Part shown: positions 33,392 through 45,034 of the stretch, piece by piece
How positions within the stretch are numbered: the first letter of the stretch is position 1
Layout of the letters: each line of letters begins with the position of its first letter
Source: Tetrapyrgos nigripes
Taxonomy: Eukaryota > Basidiomycota > Agaricomycetes > Agaricales > Campanellaceae
Assembly: GCA_013368315.1 (NCBI GenBank)
Contig: JAACJM010000039.1
Span: forward strand, 62,001-126,000
DNA: 64,000 nucleotides
Direction of reading: 5' to 3'
Translations under genes and position numbers: made by a program
The notes under the pieces: generated by a model
What the model was told of the DNA's origin: nothing
Seen by the model: only the letters and a program-made list of their open reading frames with translations
Database searches by the model: none

Positions 33392-35707
33392 ATGCCTCTC
33401 CTTCTTCCTAGTCTGCTCTTCCTGTTATCAGCTTTTGCGGTCGTCTTCGCAACTCCTGAAGTGACGATAGGAAGTACGACACTCGTAGGGAGAGATATCC
33501 CCACCCGACAGGTGGAGTTTTTTGGAGGTCTGTCTTGCCCTTCTCATCCCGCTCTCCACATCGTTGCTGATGCAATAGTCGCAGGTATTCCGTTCGCCGA
33601 ACCTCCTGTCGGATCCCTGCGTTTTAAGCCGCCAGTGTTCAAAGACGTGTACAATGAAGCAACCTTGAATGCGACCCAGTTTGGACTAGCCTGTCTACAA
33701 TTCGTGGGTTTACTTTGTCTTTACCTTGCATGGGACACTGACACCCACGCATATATATAGAACATGACGCTGGAACAAGCTTCGGAAGATTGCCTGACTC
33801 TGAATGTTTTCCGACCAGCCGGTTTGGCACCAGACGCCTCTCTACCTGTCGTTATCTGGCAAGTACTCAAGTTTGTGTTAGTATCGGGATGTGATTGTCA
33901 TCTCCGTTTGCAGGGTTTATGGTGGAGGCTTCGATCGAGTAAGATCCTTTTCCTTGTGCTGGGAAATTCATGCTGATGGCGAGATACCCAGGGAAGTTCA
34001 GCTGACTGGGACGGCAGCAGGGTTGTTGAAAGAAGTGTCCAACGGGTATTATTTTTTTTGACGCTATTGCTTGCTGCCGCTTGCTGACAGTCATCAGGGA
34101 ACACCCGTCATACTCGTTTCCATCAATTACCGTCTAGGTCCATTGGGCTTTCCTCAAGGTAGCGAAGCAGAGGAGAAGGGGGCCTTGAATTTGGCGATCA
34201 AAGATGAGCTGACCGCGCTTGAATGGGTCCACAAGCACATCGAGGAATTTGGCGGGGACAAGGACAAGGTATTCTTGAATCTCTGTATATCACTCTCGCT
34301 GCTCACGATGAGTACCTCTCCGTAGGTCACCGTTGCCGGAGTTAGCTCTGGAGCCATCATGAGCGCGATATTGTTCTTGCATCCTGACACTGAGCGTTTA
34401 GTGCGAGGTGGAGTGAGTGGTTCGCATTCATACGCCTCTATTAGCGATGTATTAATTTGGCTCTTCCCTTTAGATTTTCCAATCCGGATCAGCCGCAACA
34501 GCTCCCACTCGCAGTGCTGCCTTCAGACAAGTGACTAGCTGGGATCAGTTCGTCAGCAGTGTACCTGCATGCGCAAACCTTGCCGGAACCAGCGACACCT
34601 TTGACTGTCTTGTAAACGCAGATCCCAGCGATATTCTGGAAGGGGCCAATGCTTCAAGAGAAGCAGCCATAGAAGGCTTCCCATGGGTTCCTACTCTCGA
34701 TGGACCAGACGGAATATTCCCAGATTATCCTTCCAAGTTGTTCGCCCTTGGTCAATATGCGCGGATACCGTTCATTTCTGCAACCAATGTGGACGAAGGT
34801 GGGTGGTTCAAGTATTCTCGTTCTGAAATGCACCAATGGTGACAACAATTGGGGCACAAAGGCACCGTCTTCGTCGATCCTACACAGGATTACACTACAG
34901 ATCTGATTAGAGCCAATCTCCATAAGAACTTTTCGACGCCTGACATGGATAGTTCTGAACAGAATCAGCTCGACATGGCCATTGAAACGATACTTCAGCT
35001 GTACCCGGACGACCCAAGCTTGGGCTCTCCTTTTGGCACTGGCGACAATACCTTCGGGCTCAGTCCTGGTTTCAAGAGGATATCTGCTTTCCGTGAGTTG
35101 TTTCTTCACCTCAGAGCCATTCTCCAATACCAACCATTTTGTCACTATCTATCATAGAGGGAGACGCCTTCTTCTTGTCACAAAGACGGATGTGGCAACA
35201 AACGATGGCAAATGACCTTTCCTCGGGAGTCCAGTCCTATGGTTACTTGTTCGCCCAAGGTACTCTTGCCACGAAACTCGCCCCGATGTTTGGAAGTAAG
35301 CTATTTTTAGTGACTCTTGAAAAGTTTCTCAGTCTGACTGTTGGCCGTTCTTTCTAGTTTTACATGGCTCCGACTCGCATTACCTGTTCAACGACACCCT
35401 TGTCGATACTTCTACACCAGGCGCTTCGGAAGCTGGCATCACCTTTATGGACTACTTGATTTCTTTCATCGATAGCCTGGATCCCAACGACGGAAAGGGT
35501 ATGCAACGACCACAGTGGAGTGTCTACGCCAAGGATGGGCCGGTTCGTATTCTGAGTTCGCATCGGGTACATAGACTGATTGAATTTTTTTTTTTTTTGC
35601 AGGTGGTGTTGCAAATTCAAGCTCAGAACATCACAGAGATTCCTGACACCTTTAGAAAGGAGCAGACAGACTTTATCAACTCGTTACCAGACATTTTCCA
35701 TCATTAA
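33392..35707 (+). CDS. Type-B carboxylesterase/lipase, copy 2 (complete)
   Basis: Complete secreted esterase/lipase of the type-B carboxylesterase family with a hydrophobic N-terminal signal peptide (about 20 residues, then TPEVTIG). Exons are about 33392-33527, 33585-33703, 33761-33858, 33914-33938, 33992-34045, 34098-34268, 34326-34412, 34474-34798, 34862-35092, 35158-35295, 35358-35542 and 35603-35707. Family marks are [12 protein letters not shown], the oxyanion-side VYGGGFD, the nucleophile elbow GVSSG, the acid in NVDEG and the histidine in LHGSDSH. All junctions keep phase. The intron 33859-33913 uses a GC donor (GCAAGT), where copy 3 has GTGAGT, and copy 2 has an extra intron at 34046-34097 that copy 3 lacks. 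It is the closest relative of copy 1 and lies in tandem with copy 3. Confidence 0.88.
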
Positions 35708-36522
35708 AGCATATCATAATTAGATTGAGGTTAATTGCTACGTAGTACTAGCAGAAACTTGAAGTGTAAATACGATATGTACAAATCTTCAAATAATAAA
35801 AAGAGAGAAATTTACAGGATTAGGATAGGAGAGGTTATGAGGACGTTCAAATTCTTGAAGCAGCTCGCACTTCTGTAACTTACGAGGTGCGTGTAAGCAC
35901 TTCAACTTGAATTACCGGTTATCACTCTTCCACCGGATCCTGAAACGACTCTGTTTTCCGTGAAGCCCGTCAAGGCGCTCCGATCCTCTCGCCAGCGCTA
36001 CTAGACCTACTAGTGATCCAACTGTCATGGGTATGAACCTCAATGACACCATGCGAACTTGAGGCTCAGACTAAATGAAGAGGACGAGGATACAGAATGA
36101 TAACGAGGTCCATACGTCATAATCGAGCCTTCGGTTTTGCGTTACTAGACGTTCCTGCTTTGAACTTGACATCTGACATGGACAGCTCACCTCCATGCAC
36201 CTCCGTGTAGATTTTGAATTCCTCATTCCCGGCGGCATCCACCAAAACCAAACCGGAATGGGTTGATTGGGCCGGTTATCCTATCCTATCCTATCCAAAG
36301 GCTGCCAGGGATCCCGTTGGAAGCAGTGCTCAACGTCAGCTACAGGTGCGACGCTACTTGATTTGATTCGTTGATCGTCTTCGTAGTGCTCGTTAGGGTA
36401 GCAAAACGTATGTTTGTGTGCCTGCAAACCACGACTTGAATCGGCAACTTGGTGTTGAGGGACGGTGTACAAGTTCATGAATCGTGGTACTCATTACTCT
36501 CGAGAAGTCGGCGTAGTGGAAG
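35708..36522. repeat. 3' flank of esterase copy 2, left part of the duplicated segment
   Basis: Homologous to 1541-2020, with about 340 bp (36118-36457) absent from the other copy. That extra block has no inverted ends or target duplication, so a deletion in the other copy is likelier than an insertion here. No gene seen. Confidence 0.75.
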
Positions 36523-38296
36523 CTCTAACCACCTGTCATGACCAATTGATCGGACTTCTATAAGGCTTCGATGGGTACCTGAAGCGCCTCTCACATAAGG
36601 CGTTTAGCGTATTTCCGGGCAGTTTGATGCCCTTTGATGTATTACTCCCGCCTCTAAGTCGTTATTGACACTTTTTAAGACTTTTTAAGGAACGAAAAGC
36701 GTTCAAGTGAGTTATTAGAGTATCAAATCTGGTTAGACTTAGTACATCACTTGTCGACTTCCATCGCGTACGGCGCCGATGCCCCGGCCATGACCACTGA
36801 CCTTAAGTGCCTTCACTGAGAAGTATAACCAAAGCGATATCTTATCAAAAGTATAATTCTACTTGCAGTGAGTGTCCGGAAACATGTATTTGGTTGTATG
36901 GCGTTAGTGGATGGCAGTGGACACCCATTTTGCTACTGAGCATGCAGAATTGGTGCCGAATGCTGCCAGACATAGGACTTTCCACCGCAATCGTTGGCTC
37001 TGATGACTGGCCATCTTCCTGGCTGTATATGATGAACTATGTCCACAGAAGCTAAGTTATCTGCGGTCTGTGGTAAGTGCGCTGGTGCAGCGGTCAGGAC
37101 CGAGCCGTGAGAATTCAAGCATGATAAAAAAGGAAGGTGCGCACACTTTGGGGTGACCATTTGTATGACCGCCTTTCGTCATAGCTTCAACGATCACATA
37201 TATTTTCCCTTGCGGTTATGTTCGTTAGGGTAGTATTATATACACTCTTTATCTTAGATATGCCTGAGTATATAGAGTGTTCAGGGCATGTTTTCAGCAT
37301 CATCATTATGTGCGCCACTCCGTACAGTCCGTCGTGCGGGCGGTCTACACCATCGATAGAGGGTCATATGGTACTACTAAATGACCCATGTAGGCCAGGT
37401 ATATCATATAAGTCATGTACAATTTACTGGAATGAAAAATGCCTTCAAACCTACGGGATCTTGTTAAAGAACATTGTTCACCTTGTTGCAAATTTGTGAC
37501 TTTACGACTTTTTCAAAAAGAAACATTGCTTCATGATTATTTCATATACTGAAAGTATGCATAAATTTACCATGCCTGCCATCATTGCTAACACTAGCAA
37601 TGACTGTGGAAGATGCAAGAGAGTTGCTCGACTCACAGAGGAGGGACTGGTGATGATGTAAGCGTGCCAAGACGTTGCAAGGTCATCGTCAACCACGTCG
37701 GACCCTTCAATGGCCTCAGCGTCCACCTTCCATTGATCTCGACCCCTCACACAGCTACATTAGATACCCCTTGTATCCATTTGTAGTACCAAAGCTCAAA
37801 TTGTCGTTGGTAGACTTAATGTGCGTGCTACTCCTATTCTCAGACTTGGATATTCCTCAACGAACATAAGTACACTCGAGCTCGGTTCGATACCATGATG
37901 CTATTATTCCTTGCGTACTAATGATATTCCTCCTTATACGAAGCTATAATTACAAATAAATCTACACCCTATAGCTATCATTGTTTCCATCTCAAAATAC
38001 AGGGGAACACATCTTATGAGTGGCGAAGAGTTATCATGCTGATTGACTGACTCCTGAGCCTTGAGGACCTTAGAGGACACCTAGGCTTCTGGTTCATTAT
38101 GTCCTGACGATGCTAAGTCTATGTTCCTCAACCTACAACCACTCAAAGTACTCTATAAAGACTTAACGGCGGGAGTACCCATCGAAGGGCATCAAACTGC
38201 CCGGAAATACGCTAAACGCCTTATGTGAGAGGCGCTTCAGGTACCCATCGAAGCCTTATAGAAGTCCGATCAATTGGTCATGACAGGTGGCTCTAA
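36523..38296. mobile_element. 1762-bp non-autonomous TIR element with 6-bp target duplication CTCTAA
   Basis: The element spans 36529-38290. Its first about 115 bp (CCACCTGTCATGACCAATTG...) are the perfect reverse complement of its last, and weaker similarity extends to about 130 bp. It is flanked by CTCTAA on both sides (36523-36528 and 38291-38296). The paralogous flank of esterase copy 1 has AGCTCTAACTTC with a single CTCTAA and no insert, so the ends and the target duplication are confirmed by an empty site. The interior (36650-38160) has no long frame and no recognisable transposase. A 6-bp duplication is unusual: hAT makes 8, Mutator about 9, Harbinger and CACTA 3, so the superfamily is not assigned. 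Confidence 0.88.
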
Positions 38297-39528
38297 CTTC
38301 AACAGACGTTTACTTCAACGCGCTAGTGTTGGACCGCTGGTTCTGAAGGTTTCTTGAACTTCCTTCCGATCATTTCGCGGTGAGACGGGGTGGAGTCGTA
38401 CGCGACGATGAAGCAAAGGATCGGTGAAGATGGATGTATCCGCCGTTGTCTGCCAGCTGGTTTCTCAGTTCTGTTGATATGTATCTATATGCATGTACGT
38501 AGCTTCTGTTGAGAAAAAATTCGTTCATTCTTTTTTCAGCTGGAAATTACTCCACTGTCCACCTGAGCGTCATGCCATTGTCCTGGTACTGTGTATACCA
38601 CGCTGAGCTCCGGTCTCCTCCCGACTCACGATATTAATCGATTCCAAAAGATGACGGCGTATATTTAGATATACATATATCTAGCAAGTACATACCCTAA
38701 TGAGGGAGGAGGAGCATGTACCCTGGTCCGTAACTACTCTTTTCCCGGTGCTTCCATTTCGTTTTCACTCTCGATTTTCATTCACCTTTGCGACAGCGCT
38801 AGTGCATGTCAATGCAAACGCATGCATATGGCTGCATATGGTCACCGTCATTCAATCTTTCGTTGCAGAAGGTTCCAAATGCGACTTTGTTCCGGGAACG
38901 AGAATTTAGCTATAGCTATTTTCCTTGATCTCTGAGCACCCAGCAAGCTCCCAGAGTGTCTGAATAATCTCACACCAGATCCACTAATAGGTCAAGAATT
39001 GCTTGTATGTGTGTACTCCTCCCGCTCCCGCGGGCTTTATGACACCTCTGTGCCGTCCAAATCTTCGAGCTCCCTTGACCGGTCTCCTCCTTCATAAGTA
39101 CGGGTTTCGGTGGCTACGGGGAGGACGAGTAAGAGTAGTTTACCAGCGGACCTGTACTCTTGAGTCTTCTCTGAGCTTAAATTCGAGTTGGAGACGATAT
39201 GAACAGCCTGTAAGTCTGCATTCCCAGCATGGTATTACCAGATGTCAGTCTGACCATCAAAAACACAGATCTCATGACTTCAAGAGGCATCTACAGTGAA
39301 CCCGTACTCGTGGCGAGAATTGTGCAGAAGAACCGGTCACTCCTACGAACCCTCGTTCAAAAAAGAAGCTGACCTTCGCACGATGCAATCTCACTAGGAC
39401 GTGTCCAATCCATATCTGACCATCTATTTACCAAACTAAATCTACTCCATATCTTTAACCGGTCAGGTGGCAGTAAGCGTCGGCCACTTAAAGGGGCATG
39501 ACTCGAGCCGTGAAGGAACAAGAGCGTA
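38297..39528. repeat. Right part of the duplicated flank, then promoter region of esterase copy 3
   Basis: 38297-39235 is homologous to 2015-3235 but lacks the MITE and the 170-bp tandem duplication found there. 39236-39528 is unique and leads to the start of esterase copy 3; its last 50 bp share a conserved block with the promoter of copy 2. Confidence 0.7.
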
Positions 39529-41769
39529 ATGGCCCTCTTCCTTTGTCTGGTCTTGTTGATATCAGCTCTTTCGGTCGTCTTTGCTGCTCCTGAAGTCAAG
39601 ATAGGGCGTACGACAATCGTCGGGAGAGATATTCCTTCTCTACAGCAAGAGTTCTTTGGAGGTCTTGTCCATTTCCTTCATAATTCTCCTCACTCTATTG
39701 CTGATACTGCAATTCCAGCTATCCCGTTCGCCAAGCCTCCTGTCGGATCTTTGCGTCTGAAGCCTCCTGTGTTCAAAGATACGTACGATGAGGATACCCT
39801 GAATGCTACTCAGTTTGGCATCGCTTGTCTGCAATTTGTGAGTTTTTGCGTCTGTCCTTACATTGTGCGGGCTACTAACAGCGGCATAGAACACGACATT
39901 GGAAGAGTCTTCTGAAGACTGCTTGACTTTGAATATCTATCGACCAGCGGCTTTGCCACCGAACGCCTCCCTGCCTGTCTTGGTCTGGTGAGTAATAGTC
40001 TTTGTAGCGGTACCGGATTCTCATTCTCCTTTACAGGGTCTATGGGGGAGGCTTTGACCGAGTAAGACCGTCTTTTTTCTTTGTCCAGGGGAACGTTACC
40101 CTTACAGCGTGTTGATAAGGGAACCTCAGCAATGGATGCCAGTGCTATCGTGGGAAGAAGCGTTCAGCGGGGAACGCCCATCATCTACGTTTCCTTTAAC
40201 TACCGTCTAGGTCCACTGGGTTTTCCTCAGGGTAGAGAAGCGGAAGAGAAGGGTGCGTTGAACTTGGCGCTGAAAGACGAGCTGTTGGCGCTGGAGTGGG
40301 TCAACAAGCACATAGATAAATTTGGTGGCAATAAAGACAAGGTATTTGTCCGAATCCTAGCGAGGTATTCTGTTGCTTACGATGAATGTATTGTTGCACA
40401 GGTTACCGTAGGTGGAGTTAGTTCCGGGGCCATCATGACTGCGATACTGTTTATGCATTCTTCATTGGAAAAAATTAGTCCGAGGCGGAGTGAGTGGCTG
40501 TTTACAACGCTCGCAAACGGCATCCTTATCTGGCTTTTCACTTGCGCGTTGTGGCAACTAGATTTTCCAGTCCGGGTCAGCCGCGACTCCTCTTACGCAC
40601 AGGGCCTCATTCAGACAACATAGCTGGGATCAGTTCGTTAGCAGTGTTCCTACATGTGCCAACCTTGCTGGAACGGATAACACCTTTGATTGTCTATTAC
40701 GAGCTAAGGCGACGGATATTCTGAAAGGAGTCAATGCTTCGAGAGCAGACGCTATAGAAGGCTTCCCGTGGGATCCCACTCTCGATGCACCAGGTGGTTT
40801 ATTCCCCGACTATCCTTCTGTTTTATTCAAATTTGGTCAATTTGCTCGAATACCGTTCATTTCTGGAACGAATATGGATGAAGGTAAGCGGCCCAAATTT
40901 TCTCAGAACTATCATTGATGATGTTGGTGTTTAAAGGGACCGTCTTTGTCGATCCGACCCAGAACTTCACTACAAACCTTGTCCGACACAATATATTCAG
41001 GAACCTCTCTACACCTTTCCTAGAGACTTTTGAGAAGAAAAAGTTCGACAACGCTGTTGACAGGACGCTTCAACTATACCCTGACGACCCGAGCTTGGGT
41101 TCTCCGTTTGGTACTGGCGATAATACATTCGGGCTCAGTCCTGGCTTTAAGAGGGTGTCTGCTATAAGTGAGTCCTTGCTTTTGACAAGATAGGTCGCAT
41201 TACTCAAATATCATCTTTTTACTGTAGGTGGGGACGTCTCCTACTTGTCTCAAAGACGGATGAGGCAACAAACGCTAGCCGATAACCCTTTCTCGATAGT
41301 GAAGTCATATGGCTACCTATGGAAGCAAGGTACGATAGTCACCGAAATCGCCCCGGAGTTTGGAGGTATGTTGTTGTTTTCTTGTGTCTCGTATAGGAAG
41401 ATTCTGATTTCTCACTAGTATTGCATGGATCGGACTCACATTACTTCTTCAATGACACTCTTGTTGATACTGTTACTCCAGGGGCTTTGGAAGTCGGCGT
41501 CGCATTGATGGATTACTTCATATCATTCATTGACAGCTTGGATCCCAACGATGGAAAGGGTGTTGAAAGACCACAATGGAGTGTCTACACCAAGCATGAC
41601 CCGGTTCGTATCTCATTCAAATTATTGGGTGGAGTAGACTAATTGACGATAACTTTTTTTCTAGATGATAATGCAAATGCAAGCTTTGAACACCTCACTA
41701 ATTCCTGATACCTTCAGGAAGGAGCAAACAGATTTTATCAACTCCTTACCAGACATTTTCCACCACTAG
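39529..41769 (+). CDS. Type-B carboxylesterase/lipase, copy 3 (complete, diverged)
   Basis: Tandem paralogue of copies 1 and 2, clearly more diverged. A signal peptide (MALFLCLVLLISALSVVFA) starts at ATG 39529. Exons are about 39529-39661, 39719-39837, 39890-39987, 40037-40061, 40108-40341, 40402-40489, 40562-40883, 40937-41167, 41228-41365, 41419-41603 and 41665-41769 (TAG). [15 protein letters not shown], the GVSSG elbow, NMDEG and LHGSDSH are all present, so the catalytic triad is intact. One fewer intron than copy 2. No stop or frameshift was found, and expected activity is hydrolysis of lipid or other esters outside the cell. The acceptor of the fifth exon could also be at 40089; homology of the RVDKGTSAMDASAIV stretch favours 40108. 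Confidence 0.85.
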
Positions 41770-42608
41770 GATATACGACAGTAATGATTACCCTAACGAT
41801 TACCTTGATGTGTAAAATTTCGTGTAAAATACGGGTTCGAGGAGATTTTTTGGTACAACTTTTGCAGAGGGAAATCCACGCACATCGGTTACTCTCGTAG
41901 ACTTACTGCAGGAAAGTAGTCGTGTCCGAGTCGTAGCCTGGAAGCCAACTGCTTAGCTGCGTCAGAGTGAGTAGTCTCTCTCCAGACCCTGACGTTCGGC
42001 AGGGAGCGCGAATTCGAAAGCTGATCGTGTAAATATTCCCCCGACCTTCTACCCATACATGTGACACTAAGCACAAAATGGACCAGGACCTGGTCGTCAT
42101 TTACTATTCAGTGTACCTATTTTCTACGAGCTGCCTTGCGCTGAGCTTAGCAGTAATCGAAACTGTTTGCATTCTACCACTCAAGTCAGCTCTCGCTAGC
42201 GCTCAGTCGATGGTTCGGATACATAGTACAGGACCGTACGCCGTCAAGTTTCTCGTGTATCCGAATGTATTCTGTGCTCCACCTCATCCTCGCACACTTC
42301 TTGGCTGTGCTGCAGCTTGGGTAAATCTTCACCCTTGTCATATGCTGATCTTGAACAGAAACTCATAAAACCTCTGTAGGCCGTGCCTCACAAGACCTCA
42401 GTAGGCCGGACGTATACAAAGGACCCACTGCCAAGCCTGACATCATCGTGCATCGGAAGAAATCATTTACATAACAGCAATTTTTGCTGTGGGCTTGGAG
42501 GATTTGGAGTACTTGGATTGCTATCAGTATCGCAGCTGTTAAGAGGCTCAAGATCATCCAGTGAGTGTCCATTATCCTCGCCACTCTCACTCTACAATCC
42601 TATATTCT
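41770..42608. other. Intergenic; no recognised gene
   Basis: Between the converging and diverging signals of the esterase and the peptidase only short unsupported frames are seen. It should hold the esterase terminator and the peptidase promoter, but no specific motif could be assigned. Confidence 0.4.
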
Positions 42609-44882
42609 ATGACGCGACTATCTAATCTGAACATTTCCTTGCTTTTCAGCCTCACCTCATTGTGTACAGTGATCGCGCAAGGAAGTACAAACTTTGATTG
42701 GAACTCTGTGAGTCCATCCTCAGAAGTTGTCCACTATCTATTCATGAGACATGCTGTCTAGATTGAAGCAAGCACCAATTTATCCTGGGTAGAGTGCTTT
42801 TCCGGATTTCAATGCGCTCGTTTCAAGGTGAGCAATTCTCGCTACAACGGTGACCACCTTTACTTACATACATCACCAGGCGCCTCTTGATTATTCTAAT
42901 CCGGATAATGAACAATCTGCTGCGATTGCTGTTGTTAAACTACCTGCCCAAGGATCTGCTTCAGAGTATGGTGGTCCCATATTTATCAATCCAGGCGGTC
43001 CTGGTGGCAGTGGGGTAATCTACGCGTTGACCAGTGGGGAGTTTCTGCAGTCTACTTTTGGAAGCCAGTTTGATATCATTGGTTTTGATCCTCGCGGTAC
43101 GTCGTGCCAGATTCATCTTTGCTAGGGCTTATTAAGAAGCAATAGGCGTCAACAACACCATCCCAAAGGTTTCCATCTTCAATTCAGATGAAGAACAGAT
43201 GAATTGGTTATCCCAGGAGCCCTTAGACTTCAATTCTACGGAAGAAGCCCTGCCAGAGGCTTGGGCAAGATATAAAGCCTTCAGTCAACTGGCCGAAAGT
43301 CGTGACAATAATACTTTGAACCATGTGACCACGGGCGACGTTGCGCGGGACATACTTGGTATTGGCCGAAGCAATGGGACAAGAGAAGGTACAATTTTAT
43401 GGAAGATCGTGAGTGGAGCCAGAGACTCTAGACAGATTGTCTGGCGCTGACTTTCACGGCTGAAGGTATGGAACTGTCTTGGGGGCCGTTTTTGCTTCCA
43501 TGTTTCCGGTATGTCTCGCTCAGGTGGAAAACATTTGCTTGCCGCTTACTCATTGTCAGGATCGAGTTGGTCGCGTTGTGATTGATGGTGAGAATCTGAT
43601 TCTATTTGTGCTTTCCTTATCCTCATTTCAAATTTTGCTTCAGGTTGCGCGGATATGGATGGCTGGTTTAATTGTAAGTCTTGTATTCTACTGGGCACAG
43701 CAACAGCGCAATCTAAGTGAAGCGACACAGTGGACTTGGCCAGTCTCATCGAGGATGCCGATAAGACCATGCAAGCTTTCTTCGATGGCTGTTACTCTGC
43801 AGGTCCCGAAAACTGCGCTTTCTACGCATCCTCCCCTGCAGAAATTGAAGCCAATCTTAATGACATCTACGACTCCCTGCGCTCACAGCCTATGCCTGTT
43901 TTCTCTGGGGATACATATGGCGTTCTCACATATGATCAGTTGAGGAGTCTGATATTTGGAGTTCTGTACTTTCCTACCAATTTTCCTTTTTTGGCTCAGG
44001 GACTGGCAGAACTTCAAGCTGGTAATGCAACTTCCTTTTACCAAGCATTGTAAGTGTTCTTTGCTGTGTTTGCATACTTTCGGTAATTCAATGTGAATTT
44101 TTACAGTCTGGCAGGGGTCGCAAGTGAAGACGCTGCTGTGGAAGCGCCAGTAGCCATACATTGCTCCGACGCTGAGCCTTTGAACCTGACTGCAACGGAC
44201 ATGAGGGAGTACATGGGCAACATCAACTCGACTTTTGCTGGAATGGGAGCTTTGCCGGTGTTTATGAATCGGTGCACGTAAGTTTCTTCTATAGTTCTTG
44301 CATCGATTGAAGACAAACAATTGTTTTTATAGAGGATGGAAATTTCACCCCGAACATCGCTTCAGAGGCAGGCGCTTTCAACCCTCTCATTACTCCTTAC
44401 TCAATACCTTTCAGGACCTGTGGGAGCTAAAAACACCAGCTTCCCTCTGCTAATTATAGGAAACACTGCTGGTACGTGCTCGTTTGACCATGGAATCTTC
44501 AAGTACTTACATGATCTGCGTCTTCTGTTCAGATCCTATTACTCCTTTGGCTGCGTGAGTTGATTCCCGCTTCACATTTGACACTGGCTAAATCTGAAAT
44601 ACTCTAGTGCAAAGAAAACCAGCTCAGTCTTTCCTGGTTCGGTTTTGCTCACTCTAGACTCTCCTGGGGTACGCGGTACCACTTGTCTGCGATTCGGTTC
44701 AACACTAATGATCATACGCATTCTGTTAGCACACGTCCGCTTTCGTGCCCTCAAATTGTACTCAGCAGTACATTGGTGCTTATTTCTCCAACGGGACGCT
44801 TCCAGAAGAAGGCATCGTCTGCTCACTTGACGGCGGTCTGGCCGGTCTGTTCCCTAGTATCAACGATACACAGTCCAAATGA
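42609..44882 (+). CDS. TAP-like serine peptidase (S33 alpha/beta-hydrolase), apparent frameshift
   Basis: Secreted tripeptidyl-aminopeptidase-like alpha/beta-hydrolase. An N-terminal signal peptide begins at ATG 42609. Marks in order: FINPGGPGGSG (oxyanion loop, about 42975), FDIIGFDPRG (about 43070), the nucleophile elbow GRSYG split by the intron 43409-43465, DRVGRVVIDG (43560-43587 plus the next exon), the C-terminal TAP-type domain ending with IIGNTADPITPL (catalytic Asp) and SPGHTS (catalytic His, split by intron 44669-44729). Exons are about 42609-42707, 42762-42827, 42880-43096, 43146-43408, 43466-43508, 43560-43587, 43644-43673, then one ending 44049, 44107-44277, 44333-44367, 44415-44471, 44533-44554, 44608-44668 and 44730-44882. 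Near 43366 one extra base separates ARDILGI from AEAMGQEKVQF, and around 43680-43730 no acceptor gives an open phase, so this copy may be dead or contain sequence errors. The intron 44368-44414 uses a GC donor. Confidence 0.72.
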
Positions 44883-45034
44883 TTGGAAGCTCGCGGCTGC
44901 AAAAACGAGTAGTGTTGCGACTGTTTATCCTAGACTTAGTGCGACCTACATAATAGTGTATTTATGAAGTAATAATCTGAGTGAGAATTTCGTTATTTAT
45001 ACAAAGTCAGGAACGCCCTCTTACGGCTTTACCA

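Noticed and set aside
37080..37130. tRNA- or SINE-like sequence (A-box-like TGGTGCAGCGG, weak B-box 30 bp downstream)
   Set aside because: The B box has mismatches and no cloverleaf can be drawn; probably chance inside the TIR element.
37875..37900. Perfect B-box-like GGTTCGATACC
   Set aside because: No A box at a suitable distance and no acceptor stem.
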